From the NCBI GenBank assembly GCA_024235415.1, contig JACKML010000001.1:124001-188000 (forward strand): a DNA stretch of 64,000 nucleotides. Reading direction: 5' to 3'. The DNA is from Chromatiaceae bacterium. GTDB lineage: Bacteria; Pseudomonadota; Gammaproteobacteria; Chromatiales; Chromatiaceae. The notes beneath the pieces are model-generated. The model saw only the letters and a list, made by a program, of their open reading frames with translations, ran no database searches and was not told where the DNA came from. The first letter of the stretch is position 1. Each line of letters starts with the position of its first letter. Positions 26,761-35,080 of the stretch are shown here, in pieces. A program made the translations under genes and the position numbers.

Positions 26761-28032
26761 ATGGCAAATTTCACACGTAGAAAGTTTCTCCAGGTGACCG
26801 GCGGCGCTGTCGCGGTCAGTTCACTGGGTTTTCCGGCGATTGTCGGCGCAGCCAGCAAGAAGGTTGTCGTCGTCGGTGGCGGTGTCGGCGGCGCGACCGC
26901 TGCCAAGTACATCCGCATGGCCGATTCGTCGATTGACGTCACCCTGATCGAGCCGAACACCGAGTACTACACCTGCTTCATGAGCAACGAGGTCCTGTCC
27001 GGCCACCGCACGATGGACTCCATCAAGGTGACCTACGAAGGTCTCAAAGGTCACGGCATCAATGTGGTGCATGATACGGTTACCGATATCGACGCCGCAG
27101 GCAAAAAGGTCATGACGGCAGGCGGCCAGACCTTCGCCTACGACCGCTGTATCGTTGCGCCGGGCATCTCCTTCGCCAACAACATCGAGGGCTATGACGA
27201 AGCAGCAATGACGTCGATGCCGCATGCCTGGAAGGCCGGCGAACAAACCGTCATCCTGCGTAAGCAGCTCGAGGCCATGGACGACGGTGGCGTGGTCGCC
27301 ATCGCTGCCCCGCCAAACCCGTTCCGCTGCCCACCCGGGCCGTACGAGCGTGCCTGCCAGATCGCCATGTACCTGAGGGCGAAGAAGCCCAAGTCGAAGC
27401 TGATCATTCTGGACGCCAAGGACAAGTTCTCGAAGCAGGGACTGTTCATGCAGGCGTTCGAGCGTCACCATGCCGGCATCGTCGAATGGGTAAGTTCTGA
27501 GAAAGGCGGCAAGGTCACCCGTGTCGATGCGGCGACCAACACCCTGTACGTTGGTGATACCGCACACAAGGTGGCTGTGGCCAACGTAATTCCCGCACAG
27601 ACGGCGGGTGCCATCGCAATCAAGGCCGGCCTGACCGACGACAAGGGCTGGTGCCCGATCGACGGCCGGACCTTCGAGTCAACGATACATAAGAACGTCC
27701 ATGTGATCGGTGACGCCTCAGTGGCCAACCCGCTGCCCAAGTCGGGCTATGCGGCGAACTCCGAAGGCAAGGTTGCGGCTGCTGCCGTTGTTGATCTGCT
27801 CAACGGTCGCGAGCCGGGCGACCCGGCACTGGTCAATACCTGTTATTCGGTAGTCGGCCCGCACGATGCAATCTCGGTTGCCAAGGTCTATGACCTGAAG
27901 GACGGCAAGCTTAATGCTGTTGAAGGTTCTGGTGGTCTGACCTCGGCCGACAGCAGCCCGGAGATGCGTGCACGTGAAGAAGAGTACGCATACAGCTGGT
28001 TTGCCAACATCAAGAAAGACAGCTGGGGCTGA
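26761..28032 (+). CDS. fccB: Flavocytochrome c sulfide dehydrogenase, FAD subunit
   Basis: The 423-residue protein has a twin-arginine-like leader (TRRKFLQ) of about 30 residues, then an FAD-binding motif VVVVGGGVGGATAAKYI. Cys72 in EYYTCFMSNE corresponds to the FAD-linking cysteine of the purple-bacterial enzyme (Cys42 of the mature form). The redox disulfide cysteines are present in NPFRCPPGPYERA (Cys190) and GWCPIDGRTF. The enzyme oxidises sulfide to sulfur or polysulfide in the periplasm and reduces FccA. It closes the oxidase-cytochrome-fcc block; a terminator follows. Confidence 0.95.
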   Translation: MANFTRRKFLQVTGGAVAVSSLGFPAIVGAASKKVVVVGGGVGGATAAKYIRMADSSIDVTLIEPNTEYYTCFMSNEVLSGHRTMDSIKVTYEGLKGHGINVVHDTVTDIDAAGKKVMTAGGQTFAYDRCIVAPGISFANNIEGYDEAAMTSMPHAWKAGEQTVILRKQLEAMDDGGVVAIAAPPNPFRCPPGPYERACQIAMYLRAKKPKSKLIILDAKDKFSKQGLFMQAFERHHAGIVEWVSSEKGGKVTRVDAATNTLYVGDTAHKVAVANVIPAQTAGAIAIKAGLTDDKGWCPIDGRTFESTIHKNVHVIGDASVANPLPKSGYAANSEGKVAAAAVVDLLNGREPGDPALVNTCYSVVGPHDAISVAKVYDLKDGKLNAVEGSGGLTSADSSPEMRAREEEYAYSWFANIKKDSWG

Positions 28033-28061
28033 TTCGTAGTTCAGCAACAATCGATGATTTC

Positions 28062-28087
28062 AAAGGGCCCTGCGGGGCCCTTTTTTT
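28062..28087 (+). terminator. Intrinsic terminator after fccB
   Basis: AAAGGGCCC-TGC-GGGGCCC is followed by seven T. It ends the respiratory block. Confidence 0.9.
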
Positions 28088-28104
28088 GTCCTGCCATCGG
28101 GCAC

Positions 28105-28143
28105 AAAAAAGCCGCCGCCCCGGCGAACCGGAAAGGCGGCGGC
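28105..28143 (-). terminator. Intrinsic terminator after the hydrogenase large subunit
   Basis: On the minus strand GCCGCCGCC pairs with GGCGGCGGC across a 15-base loop, followed by six T. It ends the hydrogenase operon, convergent with fccB. Confidence 0.85.
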
Positions 28144-28158
28144 ATGTTCAGGCGAAGA

Positions 28159-29901
28159 TCAGCGGATTTTGACCTGCAACATCTCCTCGCCCGCTTCGTC
28201 GGTCAGGTGCACCGCACACGCGATGCAGGGATCGAAGCTATGGATGGTGCGCAGGATCTCGACCGGCTGCTGCGGATCCTCGAGTTCGTGGTTGTCCTGC
28301 AGCGCGGCCTCGTAGGCGCCCGCCTGGTTCTGCCCATCACGCGGACCGGCATTCCAGGTCGAGGGGACCACGGCCTGATAGTTGTCGATCTTCTCGTCCT
28401 TGATCACGATGTAGTGTGCGAGACCACCACGCGGCGCCTCCATGAAGCCGACGCCCCTGGCCTCTTTCGGCCAGCTCGACGGGTCCCACTGCTTCTCATT
28501 GAAGGTCCGGGTATTACCTGCCTTGATGTTGGCCATCAGGGAGTCCATCCAGTCCTGCATCTTGTCAGCGATCAGCTTGGTCTCGAGGGTCCGGGCGGCC
28601 GTCCGGCCGAGAGTCGAGAACAGCGCACGCTTGTCGGCACCGAGGGTGCTCAGCGTCGAATCCACCAATCCGCGGGTTGCTTCGTCACCCTTTGCATAGA
28701 GCAGAAGGACGCGGGCCAGCGGACCGACCTCCATCGCCTTGCCTTTCCAACGCGGCGACTTCAACCAGGAGTAACCGTCTTCCACGTTCAGCTGCTTGTA
28801 GGGTGTGTCGGGGCCACCGCGTCCCTTGTAGTCGAACTTGGTCTCGCCCTCCCAGGGATGCAGCCCCTGCTCCTTGCCGCCTTCGTAGTCATACCAGCTG
28901 TGCGAGACGAACTCCTGCACCTCGCCACCGGCACGCAGGTCGACCTCGTGAACCTCGTCCAGGTTGCGGTCCAGAATGGCGCCTGGCGGAATCCACCAGC
29001 TCATCGGGTCACGCAGGTTCGAGCCCTCCTCTGCCGACGGGAAGTCGCCGTAGACCAGGAAATTGCCAAGCCCTTCGCCGCGATAGAACCAGTCCTTGTA
29101 GAACCCGGCCACCGCGATGGTATCGGGCACATAGACCTGGTCGACGAATACCCGCATCTTGTCGATGATCGACTGCACCAGTGCCAGCTTGTTTGCATTG
29201 ATCGCCGAATCGGACTCCAGGTCGATCGGGTTGGGTGTGCCGCCTACCAGGAACATCGGGTGTGGGTTCTTGCCGCCGAACACCGCATGCAGCTTGACTA
29301 CGTCACGCTGCCATTCGAGTGCCTCGATATAGTGCGAAACGGCCATCAGGTTGGCCTCCGGCGGCAACTTGTACGCCGGGTGGCCCCAGTAGGCCTTGGC
29401 AAAGATCCCAAGCTGCCCGGCCTCGACGAAGGTCTTGAGCTTGTTTTTCATGTCGGAGAAATAGCCCGGCGAGGACTTCGGCCAGCTGGAGAGACTCTGC
29501 GCCAGCTCCGAGGTCGCCTTCGGGTCGGCCTGCAGTGCCGACACCACGTCCACCCAGTCGAGCGCATGCAGGTGATAGAAGTGCATCACGTGGTCATGGA
29601 CGTACTGTGCCGCAATCATCAGGTTGCGGATCAGCTGGGCGTTTGCCGGAATCTCGTAGTTCAGTGCATCTTCGACTGAACGCACCGAGGCGATACCATG
29701 CACCAGCGTGCACACGCCACAGATCCGCTGGACGAAGGCCCAGGCATCGCGCGGATCCCGACCGCGCATGATGATCTCGATGCCACGCACCATGGTGCCG
29801 GCTGAATAAGCAGATTCGATCTGCTTTCCGTTCATCTGCGCTTCGATGCGCAGATGGCCTTCGATTCGGGTAATCGGATCGACGACGACGCGTTCACTCA
29901 T
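28159..29901 (-). CDS. hynL: [NiFe] hydrogenase large subunit, Isp-type (group 1e)
   Basis: The 580-residue subunit holds the NiFe(CN)2CO active site. The N-terminal ligand pair is in RICGVCTLVHG (Cys61, Cys64) and the C-terminal pair in DPCIACAVH (Cys559, Cys562). A 15-residue tail follows His565 and would be removed by the maturation protease, whose gene lies at 35081-35548. The order small subunit, isp1, isp2, large subunit matches the Thiocapsa hynS-isp1-isp2-hynL locus. The enzyme is membrane-attached and faces the periplasm. Here an extra gene lies between isp2 and hynL. Confidence 0.92.
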   Translation of the reverse strand: MSERVVVDPITRIEGHLRIEAQMNGKQIESAYSAGTMVRGIEIIMRGRDPRDAWAFVQRICGVCTLVHGIASVRSVEDALNYEIPANAQLIRNLMIAAQYVHDHVMHFYHLHALDWVDVVSALQADPKATSELAQSLSSWPKSSPGYFSDMKNKLKTFVEAGQLGIFAKAYWGHPAYKLPPEANLMAVSHYIEALEWQRDVVKLHAVFGGKNPHPMFLVGGTPNPIDLESDSAINANKLALVQSIIDKMRVFVDQVYVPDTIAVAGFYKDWFYRGEGLGNFLVYGDFPSAEEGSNLRDPMSWWIPPGAILDRNLDEVHEVDLRAGGEVQEFVSHSWYDYEGGKEQGLHPWEGETKFDYKGRGGPDTPYKQLNVEDGYSWLKSPRWKGKAMEVGPLARVLLLYAKGDEATRGLVDSTLSTLGADKRALFSTLGRTAARTLETKLIADKMQDWMDSLMANIKAGNTRTFNEKQWDPSSWPKEARGVGFMEAPRGGLAHYIVIKDEKIDNYQAVVPSTWNAGPRDGQNQAGAYEAALQDNHELEDPQQPVEILRTIHSFDPCIACAVHLTDEAGEEMLQVKIR

Positions 29902-29911
29902 GACATTATCC

Positions 29912-30367
29912 TCATGCGTCCAGATAGCTGATCAAAATGTTGTATTGCGCCTGGCTCTCACTGTCGTGCGAATCCTGGTCGCTCTCTGCCGCCAGGCAGG
30001 TGCGTGCCATACGCGCGCTCATTGCCGCCTTCCACGCGGGCCCCTTGGTCTGTGAGCGCCCTTCGGGTTCCAGGCAGGCCTCGGCGGCACGGGCGACGAA
30101 GTAACCTGCCTGATCACTCCATTCGCCATCGGAACCGCAACGGGTATGTGCCTCCAGGCTGGCCGCCTTGATGCTGCGTCGTGCCAGATTGACCGCATCC
30201 GCTGAGGGGTCGGCATCCTTGGCCACTGCCAGTACCTGCGCGACCCGCGGGTCACTGCTGAGACTGAGAACATTCTCGACGAAACGCGCACCGACAGCGC
30301 GCTGCTGCGCCAGGGTAAGCCTGTTGAGTGCGTCGCGGAACTGGCTGTCATTGCTGATCGTGCTCAT
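29912..30367 (-). CDS. Unknown protein encoded inside the hydrogenase operon
   Basis: I do not recognise this 151-residue protein. It looks all-helical (LNRLTLAQQRAVGARFVENV, ARRSIKAASLEAH, YFVARAAEACLEP), with three scattered cysteines, no signal peptide and no membrane helix. Its ATG overlaps the isp2 stop (TGATG) with AAGGAG well placed upstream, and the large subunit gene starts 10 bases after it, so it is firmly part of the operon. By position it may be an assembly or maturation helper, or a cytoplasmic partner of Isp2. That is inference only. Confidence 0.85.
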   Translation of the reverse strand: MSTISNDSQFRDALNRLTLAQQRAVGARFVENVLSLSSDPRVAQVLAVAKDADPSADAVNLARRSIKAASLEAHTRCGSDGEWSDQAGYFVARAAEACLEPEGRSQTKGPAWKAAMSARMARTCLAAESDQDSHDSESQAQYNILISYLDA

Positions 30368-31644
30368 CACGCCTTCTCCTTGTCGTCTTCGACCAGGTAC
30401 TCGGCCAGCATCTCTGTCAGACCGACAACCGGAATATCCATCTCGTTCTCCTCGAGCCCCTCTTCCAGCGTCAGCCGGCAGTTGGCGCAGGCCGTCACCA
30501 GGGTATCTACACCCAGGGCCTGCAATTGGGCCTTCTTGCGGTTGAACGCAGTCAGCTTGAGTTCATCGGCACGTTCGTTGGCACTGACACCGCCGCCGCC
30601 ACCGCAACACCAGTTCATCTCGCCGGCATCCTGCATCTCGACAAAGTTGCTGGCGATCCGGTTCAGCAGGTTGCGCGGCTGCTTGACCACGCCACCCTTG
30701 CGGGCGATCTGGCAGGGGTCATGATAGGTCAGCCTGGCCTCTTCCATGCCCTCGGTCCTGATCAGGCCCTGCCCGACGAACTCGTCCAGCACCTCGAGGA
30801 TGTGCTTCACCTCGAACTTGTAGGGTCGCCCGATAAGGTTGGCCCCATCCCAGCGGATCGCGGTAAAGGCATGACCACACTCCGGGCTGATCACCGTCTT
30901 CACACCCAGGCCCTCGGCTGCATCGACCACCCTTTTAACCAGCTGCCGGGCGATATCGGACACGCCGATCTGGATCCCGCTGTTGGTCGCCTCGAAGGCG
31001 TTTGACGCAATCGTCCAGGTCTTTCCCGCCTGGTGCATGATGCGGGCAATGGCCTCCAGGTATTCCGGGAAGTTCATGATCTCCATCGACGACAGCAGCA
31101 CGAGGTATTCGGCGCCCTTGGCATCGACCGGGACATCCAGTCCCGTGTTGTCCCGCAGATGTTTGATCTGGGCCATCACCGCAGGCAGCTTGACTCCCAT
31201 CGGGCTGCCGATCTCGACGGCCCTGGTACTGGCACCAATCAGGCCCTCGGGTGCATAACCGGCCGCCGCGAATCCTTCGCGAATCTTGCGGATCATTCCG
31301 GAGATATCGTTCCCTACCGGGCACACCAGGGAACAGCGCCCGCACAGCGAGCAACCGTCGTACACCAGCGTCTCCCATTCGGCGAAGGTGTCCTCGTTGA
31401 CGGGCCTTGCCAGGCCGACAGCAGACTTGAGCCTGCCGAACAGGGTGAACTCCTGCTCCCAGATACGGCGCATCGGCTCGACCTTGTTGATCGGCGTGTA
31501 CTTCGGATCGCCGGTCTCGGTATAGAAAAGGCAGGCCTCCGCACACAGTCCGCAGTGCACACAGGCACTGAAGAAGCTCGCTACCGGCGCATCGATCTGC
31601 GCCTTGATGAACTGGATCCCTTTTTCGACAGAGGGCGCACTCAT
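30367..31644 (-). CDS. isp2: Isp2: HdrD/DsrK-like iron-sulfur protein of the hydrogenase
   Basis: The 425-residue protein has two [4Fe-4S] ferredoxin motifs, CVHCGLCAEAC (Cys28, 31, 34, 38) and CSLCGRCSLVCP (near 96-106), then two cysteine-rich CCG domains; the second has CCGGGGG near residue 346 and CANCRL further on. This is the architecture of heterodisulfide reductase HdrD and of DsrK. Isp2 is thought to take part in electron transfer between hydrogenase and cytoplasmic or quinone partners. It overlaps isp1 by 4 bases. Confidence 0.92.
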   Translation of the reverse strand: MSAPSVEKGIQFIKAQIDAPVASFFSACVHCGLCAEACLFYTETGDPKYTPINKVEPMRRIWEQEFTLFGRLKSAVGLARPVNEDTFAEWETLVYDGCSLCGRCSLVCPVGNDISGMIRKIREGFAAAGYAPEGLIGASTRAVEIGSPMGVKLPAVMAQIKHLRDNTGLDVPVDAKGAEYLVLLSSMEIMNFPEYLEAIARIMHQAGKTWTIASNAFEATNSGIQIGVSDIARQLVKRVVDAAEGLGVKTVISPECGHAFTAIRWDGANLIGRPYKFEVKHILEVLDEFVGQGLIRTEGMEEARLTYHDPCQIARKGGVVKQPRNLLNRIASNFVEMQDAGEMNWCCGGGGGVSANERADELKLTAFNRKKAQLQALGVDTLVTACANCRLTLEEGLEENEMDIPVVGLTEMLAEYLVEDDKEKA

Positions 31645-32300
31645 GATTCCACTCCTCTCCGGCCGGCCTGGTAACCCTGGTGCCAGCGGGCCATGGCAAA
31701 ACTGAACATATGGGTGAGTTTGCTAAAGGGTGCGACCACCATCAGCAGTTCGACGCTGAGCAGGTGGACCGCCAGCATCATCGTATAGGGCAGCAACAGG
31801 TGGTTATAGGCGAGATACCCCGTCAAGACCGGCAACAGCGTGACCACCCAGGCGACGTAGTCGCCGCCTGTGCTCAGGAAGCGCATCACCTTGTTGTTCA
31901 ACCGGAACACCAGCGCGGCGATCAGCGACAGGATCGTGATCGCACCTACCGCATCGATCACGCCGGAAGGTAGCGCCGGCCAGCCGAATCCGAGGATCGA
32001 CTGAAACAGCGCGATATGCGGCCCGTACATGAACAGCACGATGAAGAAACCCAGGTGCAGCACGTATCCGTTGATGATCCGCAGCGGTTCCCTGTCAAAC
32101 ACCGCCTTGCGCGGCAGGCTGCGCGTGAGCAGTGTTCTGAGGCCTCCTTCGACACCGCTGCCACGTGGTGCGGACAGGTCAGGCTTCTTCCCCAGACTGA
32201 CGATCTCCAGCAGCCGGAGCAACATCCCGGCGACGAAGATGATCAGTGCGATATCGAACCCCGGACCCCGAGCCCAGGCGAGTAGCTCATTGGCATCCAT
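31641..32300 (-). CDS. isp1: Isp1: NarI/DsrM-like membrane cytochrome b of the hydrogenase
   Basis: The 219-residue protein has five predicted membrane helices with His residues suited to bind b-type haem (YVLHLGFFIV, YNHLL and MLAVHLLSVELL). This matches the NarI/DsrM family. Isp1 anchors the hydrogenase and links it to the membrane electron pool, together with Isp2. The gene starts 3 bases after the small subunit stop and overlaps isp2 by 4 bases. Confidence 0.9.
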   Translation of the reverse strand: MDANELLAWARGPGFDIALIIFVAGMLLRLLEIVSLGKKPDLSAPRGSGVEGGLRTLLTRSLPRKAVFDREPLRIINGYVLHLGFFIVLFMYGPHIALFQSILGFGWPALPSGVIDAVGAITILSLIAALVFRLNNKVMRFLSTGGDYVAWVVTLLPVLTGYLAYNHLLLPYTMMLAVHLLSVELLMVVAPFSKLTHMFSFAMARWHQGYQAGRRGVES

Positions 32301-32303
32301 GGT

Positions 32304-33395
32304 TTATGACTCCTTGGTCAGGTCTTTGACAGTGATGGTTTCGCGGTTCTCTACCGCCCCGGCCTTGCGCTTGCGGTTCAGCACAGCGGCAGCCGCACCG
32401 ATCGCCAGGCCCGCCGCGCCTGCGGTCAGGATGGTCTCGCCAACCTTGGTGTGGGGTACCGACAGTGCTTGGTAGAAGCCGCCAGCGTCCCAGAAACGCG
32501 GCTCGGAACAACCGATGCAGCCGTGTCCGGCCTCGACCGGCCAACTGGTGCCTTCGTTCCATTTCGCGGTCGCACAGGCGTTGTACGTGGTCGGGCCCTT
32601 GCAACCCAGCTTGAACAGGCACCACCCCTTGCGCGCGCCCTCATCATCGAAGGTCTCGGCGAACTGGCCACGCTCGTAGAATGGCCTCCGGTAGCACCGG
32701 TCGTGGATACTCTGACCGAAAAACACCTTCGGACGCTGCAGGTGATCGAGCTCCGGCAGCCGGCCAAACGTCAGGAAGTGCGCCAGCACGCCGGTGATCA
32801 CTGTCGGGATCGGCGGACAACCCGGAACATTGACGATCGGCTTGTCCTTGATGATATCGGACACTGCCACCGCGCCCGTCGGGTTCGGCTTGGCCATCGG
32901 CAGACCGCCGAAAGCCGCGCAGGTACCTACCGAAACAACAGCCGCGGCGCCCTCGGCCACCTCTTTGAGCATATCCAGGTTGCTGATCCCCGCGATCGCA
33001 GAGTAGTTGCCGCCCTCGCCGAGTGGGATCGAACCATCGACGACCAGGATGTATTTCCCCCAGTTTTCCTTCATTGCCGCCTCGCGGGCGTGCTCGGCAC
33101 CGTCACCCGCCGCAGCCTGCAGCGTATGGTGATAGTCAAGGGAGATGTGGTCGAAGATCAGCCCTTCGATCGTCGGGGCATGACTGCGGGTCAGCGATTC
33201 GGTGCAACCGGTACATTCCTGGAACGAAAGCCAGATCACCGAGGGGCGCCTCGCCTTTTCCAGCGCGGCGGCAATTTTCGGGATCATCAATGGCGGCAGG
33301 GCCATCATCGAGGCAGTGGCGGCACAGAATTTCATAAAGCCGCGGCGTGATACACCACGTTGCCGCAGGCGTTCACTGAGAGTTAGATCATCCAC
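32304..33395 (-). CDS. hynS: [NiFe] hydrogenase small subunit, Isp-type
   Basis: The 363-residue subunit begins with a twin-arginine signal (SRRGFMKF, residues 16-23) and has the cluster-binding motif QECTGCTESL, the proximal [4Fe-4S] site, plus later cysteines (for example CLFKLGCKGPTTYNAC and HGCIGCSEP) for the medial and distal clusters. A C-terminal hydrophobic helix near residue 325-340 would anchor it in the membrane. AAGGTGG precedes the ATG. It is the first gene of the operon. Confidence 0.93.
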   Translation of the reverse strand: MDDLTLSERLRQRGVSRRGFMKFCAATASMMALPPLMIPKIAAALEKARRPSVIWLSFQECTGCTESLTRSHAPTIEGLIFDHISLDYHHTLQAAAGDGAEHAREAAMKENWGKYILVVDGSIPLGEGGNYSAIAGISNLDMLKEVAEGAAAVVSVGTCAAFGGLPMAKPNPTGAVAVSDIIKDKPIVNVPGCPPIPTVITGVLAHFLTFGRLPELDHLQRPKVFFGQSIHDRCYRRPFYERGQFAETFDDEGARKGWCLFKLGCKGPTTYNACATAKWNEGTSWPVEAGHGCIGCSEPRFWDAGGFYQALSVPHTKVGETILTAGAAGLAIGAAAAVLNRKRKAGAVENRETITVKDLTKES

Positions 33396-33913
33396 CTTAG
33401 ATTGCTCCTGGTTCTTAGTGAGTTGACGCTCGGGGTCGCCAGACGTCCTGGCCCGACGCTTTCAGCACGACGGCGGATACGGGACACGACAAGCCATGTG
33501 TCGTGGTGCAGTCGCCTGAAACGGAATTGCGGAGGGGTGCGGGGAGTCGTGCTCAGGCCTGTGGCCGAGCGGCGAACCGGAGGTTCACCGACTTTGACGT
33601 TCATTGTGTCAGGACCCGACACGTCTCAACTCCACAGAGGTTGGGGGACGGCTATCGCCGTACTGACGACATAATAGCCCGGCAAAAGGTGGCCCTATCT
33701 GACCTATATCAGTCTTCGCTTACATTGATTGGCGGCAACCGGGCGTGTTCGGAAACCCGTCGCTGTTTATGAAAAACTGCTGCCACACAGTCATCGGCCA
33801 TTGCGGTACAGACCACGATGCGCAAAGGCCCCGGGGAGCCCTCGCACATCGCTTCCTGAATATCACCGGCCTGAAGCCCATCCCTGGGGCAGGCCTCGGG
33901 TACCGACGCCCCG
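33396..33913. other. Intergenic region upstream of the hydrogenase operon
   Basis: These 518 bases hold no convincing gene. They carry the candidate hydrogenase promoter and regulator site at 33671-33712, leaving a 5' leader of about 270 bases before hynS. I saw no clear terminator for the DsrC-like gene, so some readthrough into the hydrogenase operon is possible. Confidence 0.5.
33671..33712 (-). promoter_or_regulatory. Candidate hydrogenase promoter with FNR/CRP-type site
   Basis: On the minus strand a TATTAT -10 element (33676-33671) lies 22 bases after CTGAT-ATAG-GTCAG (33712-33699). This pentamer-N4-pentamer dyad has the FNR geometry (TTGAT-N4-ATCAA), with mismatches in both halves, and would be centred at -41.5, the position of class II activators. 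In Thiocapsa the hyn genes are activated by an FNR homologue. There is no good -35 box, as expected for an activated promoter. Confidence 0.45.
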
Positions 33914-34303
33914 TCAGCCGCAGCTTCTGCCTACCGGGGCTGGCAGTCCCGCATAGCGGCAGGCGGTCTTTGCACCGCCCGGAAACAGTTCCTTGATATA
34001 GCGACGCGTCCAGCGACAGTCGTTCTGATCCTTGCACAGATTACGCGCCAGCACCGGCAGTTCGGGTGCAATCTGGTACTCCGCATAGAAACGGTTCAGA
34101 AAATCGATCAACAACCAGTGGTCGTCCACCAGTTCCAACCCATCGACCTCCGCCATACGCTCGGCGACGGCCTTTGACCAGTCCGCCGGGTCAACCAGGT
34201 AGCCCTCAAGATCCATCCGGACGAAACGTCCATCGACCTCCAGCACCGCATGCTCCGGGACCTTCAGGTCGGCATCCCGACCCGTTGCTTTTTCCATCCT
34301 CAT
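33914..34303 (-). CDS. DsrC/TusE-family protein with unusual C-terminal cysteine spacing
   Basis: The 129-residue protein matches the DsrC family (LDLEGYLVDPADW-like, DHWLLIDFLNRFYAEY, LFPGGAKTACRYAGLP). DsrC has a swinging C-terminal arm with two cysteines separated by 10 residues that form a trisulfide with sulfur and deliver electrons or sulfur to DsrMKJOP. Here Cys is kept in KTAC and the penultimate Cys is present in SCG, but 12 residues separate them because of a two-residue insertion. I chose ATG 34303, with GGGGG 6-10 bases upstream. It lies upstream of the Isp hydrogenase on the same strand. Confidence 0.85.
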   Translation of the reverse strand: MRMEKATGRDADLKVPEHAVLEVDGRFVRMDLEGYLVDPADWSKAVAERMAEVDGLELVDDHWLLIDFLNRFYAEYQIAPELPVLARNLCKDQNDCRWTRRYIKELFPGGAKTACRYAGLPAPVGRSCG

Positions 34304-34551
34304 CGTGCGCCCCCGCTTCTTCGAGCAGTAAGTTGAAAATTCCGTGTCTCTTATCACTTATAAAGCTAGCAGCGGGCGTCACGACCAGGGTCGGGAAACC
34401 GGACAAACCATCGGTATTTACTTGATCCAGGACCAATAAACACGATTTAGTGGCCTTGAAAAATCGTTATTTCCACATATAATCAAACGCTTATTGAAAT
34501 TCGAGCTATCGGCGACGCGGTGCCGACACCGTCGGTGCGCCCGACCGACCC

Positions 34552-34980
34552 TCAGAGCGCCCCGTCCGGGGGGGTGTTGGCAGCCTTCAGCGCCGCCAGA
34601 CCATCGCCGATATCTTCCTCCGGCGTCACCAGAATCGAGGGTATCCGCGCCACCTCGAGCTGCAGGGTCAGACGGCGGTCATCCGCATCCCTGTGCTCGA
34701 TCAACCAGACGCCGGGCACTGCCGTCTCCTCGATCAGGGTGGGGCCAAAGGCATTCAGGGTTGCACTCACCTCACCGCGACCGAGCTGCGCACGCAGATC
34801 CTCCTCGTCCTGACGACTGAAGGGCATGGCCCCCAGGTCGATCACCGTGGAGTCCCCGGTCGCCAGCAGGTCTTCAAGGGCCTGCTCGAGCTGACGCAGC
34901 AGCGGTCCGAGGTTTTCTGTCCTTAGCCTGCCCTCGATCTCGCCCGCGACCACTATCGGAATCGAATCCAACCCACTCAT
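34552..34980 (-). CDS. HupH/HyaF C-terminal-domain-like hydrogenase accessory protein
   Basis: The 142-residue protein resembles the C-terminal domain of HupH/HyaF: RGEVSATLNAFGPTLIEETAVPGVWLIEH followed by LEVARIPSIL. HupH proteins help assemble the small subunit iron-sulfur clusters. Full-length family members are about twice as long, so this looks like a single-domain form. ATG 34980 is favoured over an in-frame GTG at 34989 because of better spacing from the purine-rich GGTGAG. It is in line with the protease gene upstream on the same strand. Confidence 0.75.
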   Translation of the reverse strand: MSGLDSIPIVVAGEIEGRLRTENLGPLLRQLEQALEDLLATGDSTVIDLGAMPFSRQDEEDLRAQLGRGEVSATLNAFGPTLIEETAVPGVWLIEHRDADDRRLTLQLEVARIPSILVTPEEDIGDGLAALKAANTPPDGAL

Positions 34981-35080
34981 TTTGCTCACCCTGCCTGTTG
35001 TGCGCGGAGCACAGCATGCGCCGTACCCGTCCCTGCCGCATGACCTGGGTCAACGGCCCAATGTGTATATTAGGCGATAA

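Noticed and set aside
28054..29679. Long open frame antisense to the hydrogenase large subunit
   Set aside because: It lies opposite a well-supported gene, lacks family features and is explained by high GC. Several similar long antisense frames (over pnp, infB and the glutamate dehydrogenase) were rejected for the same reason.
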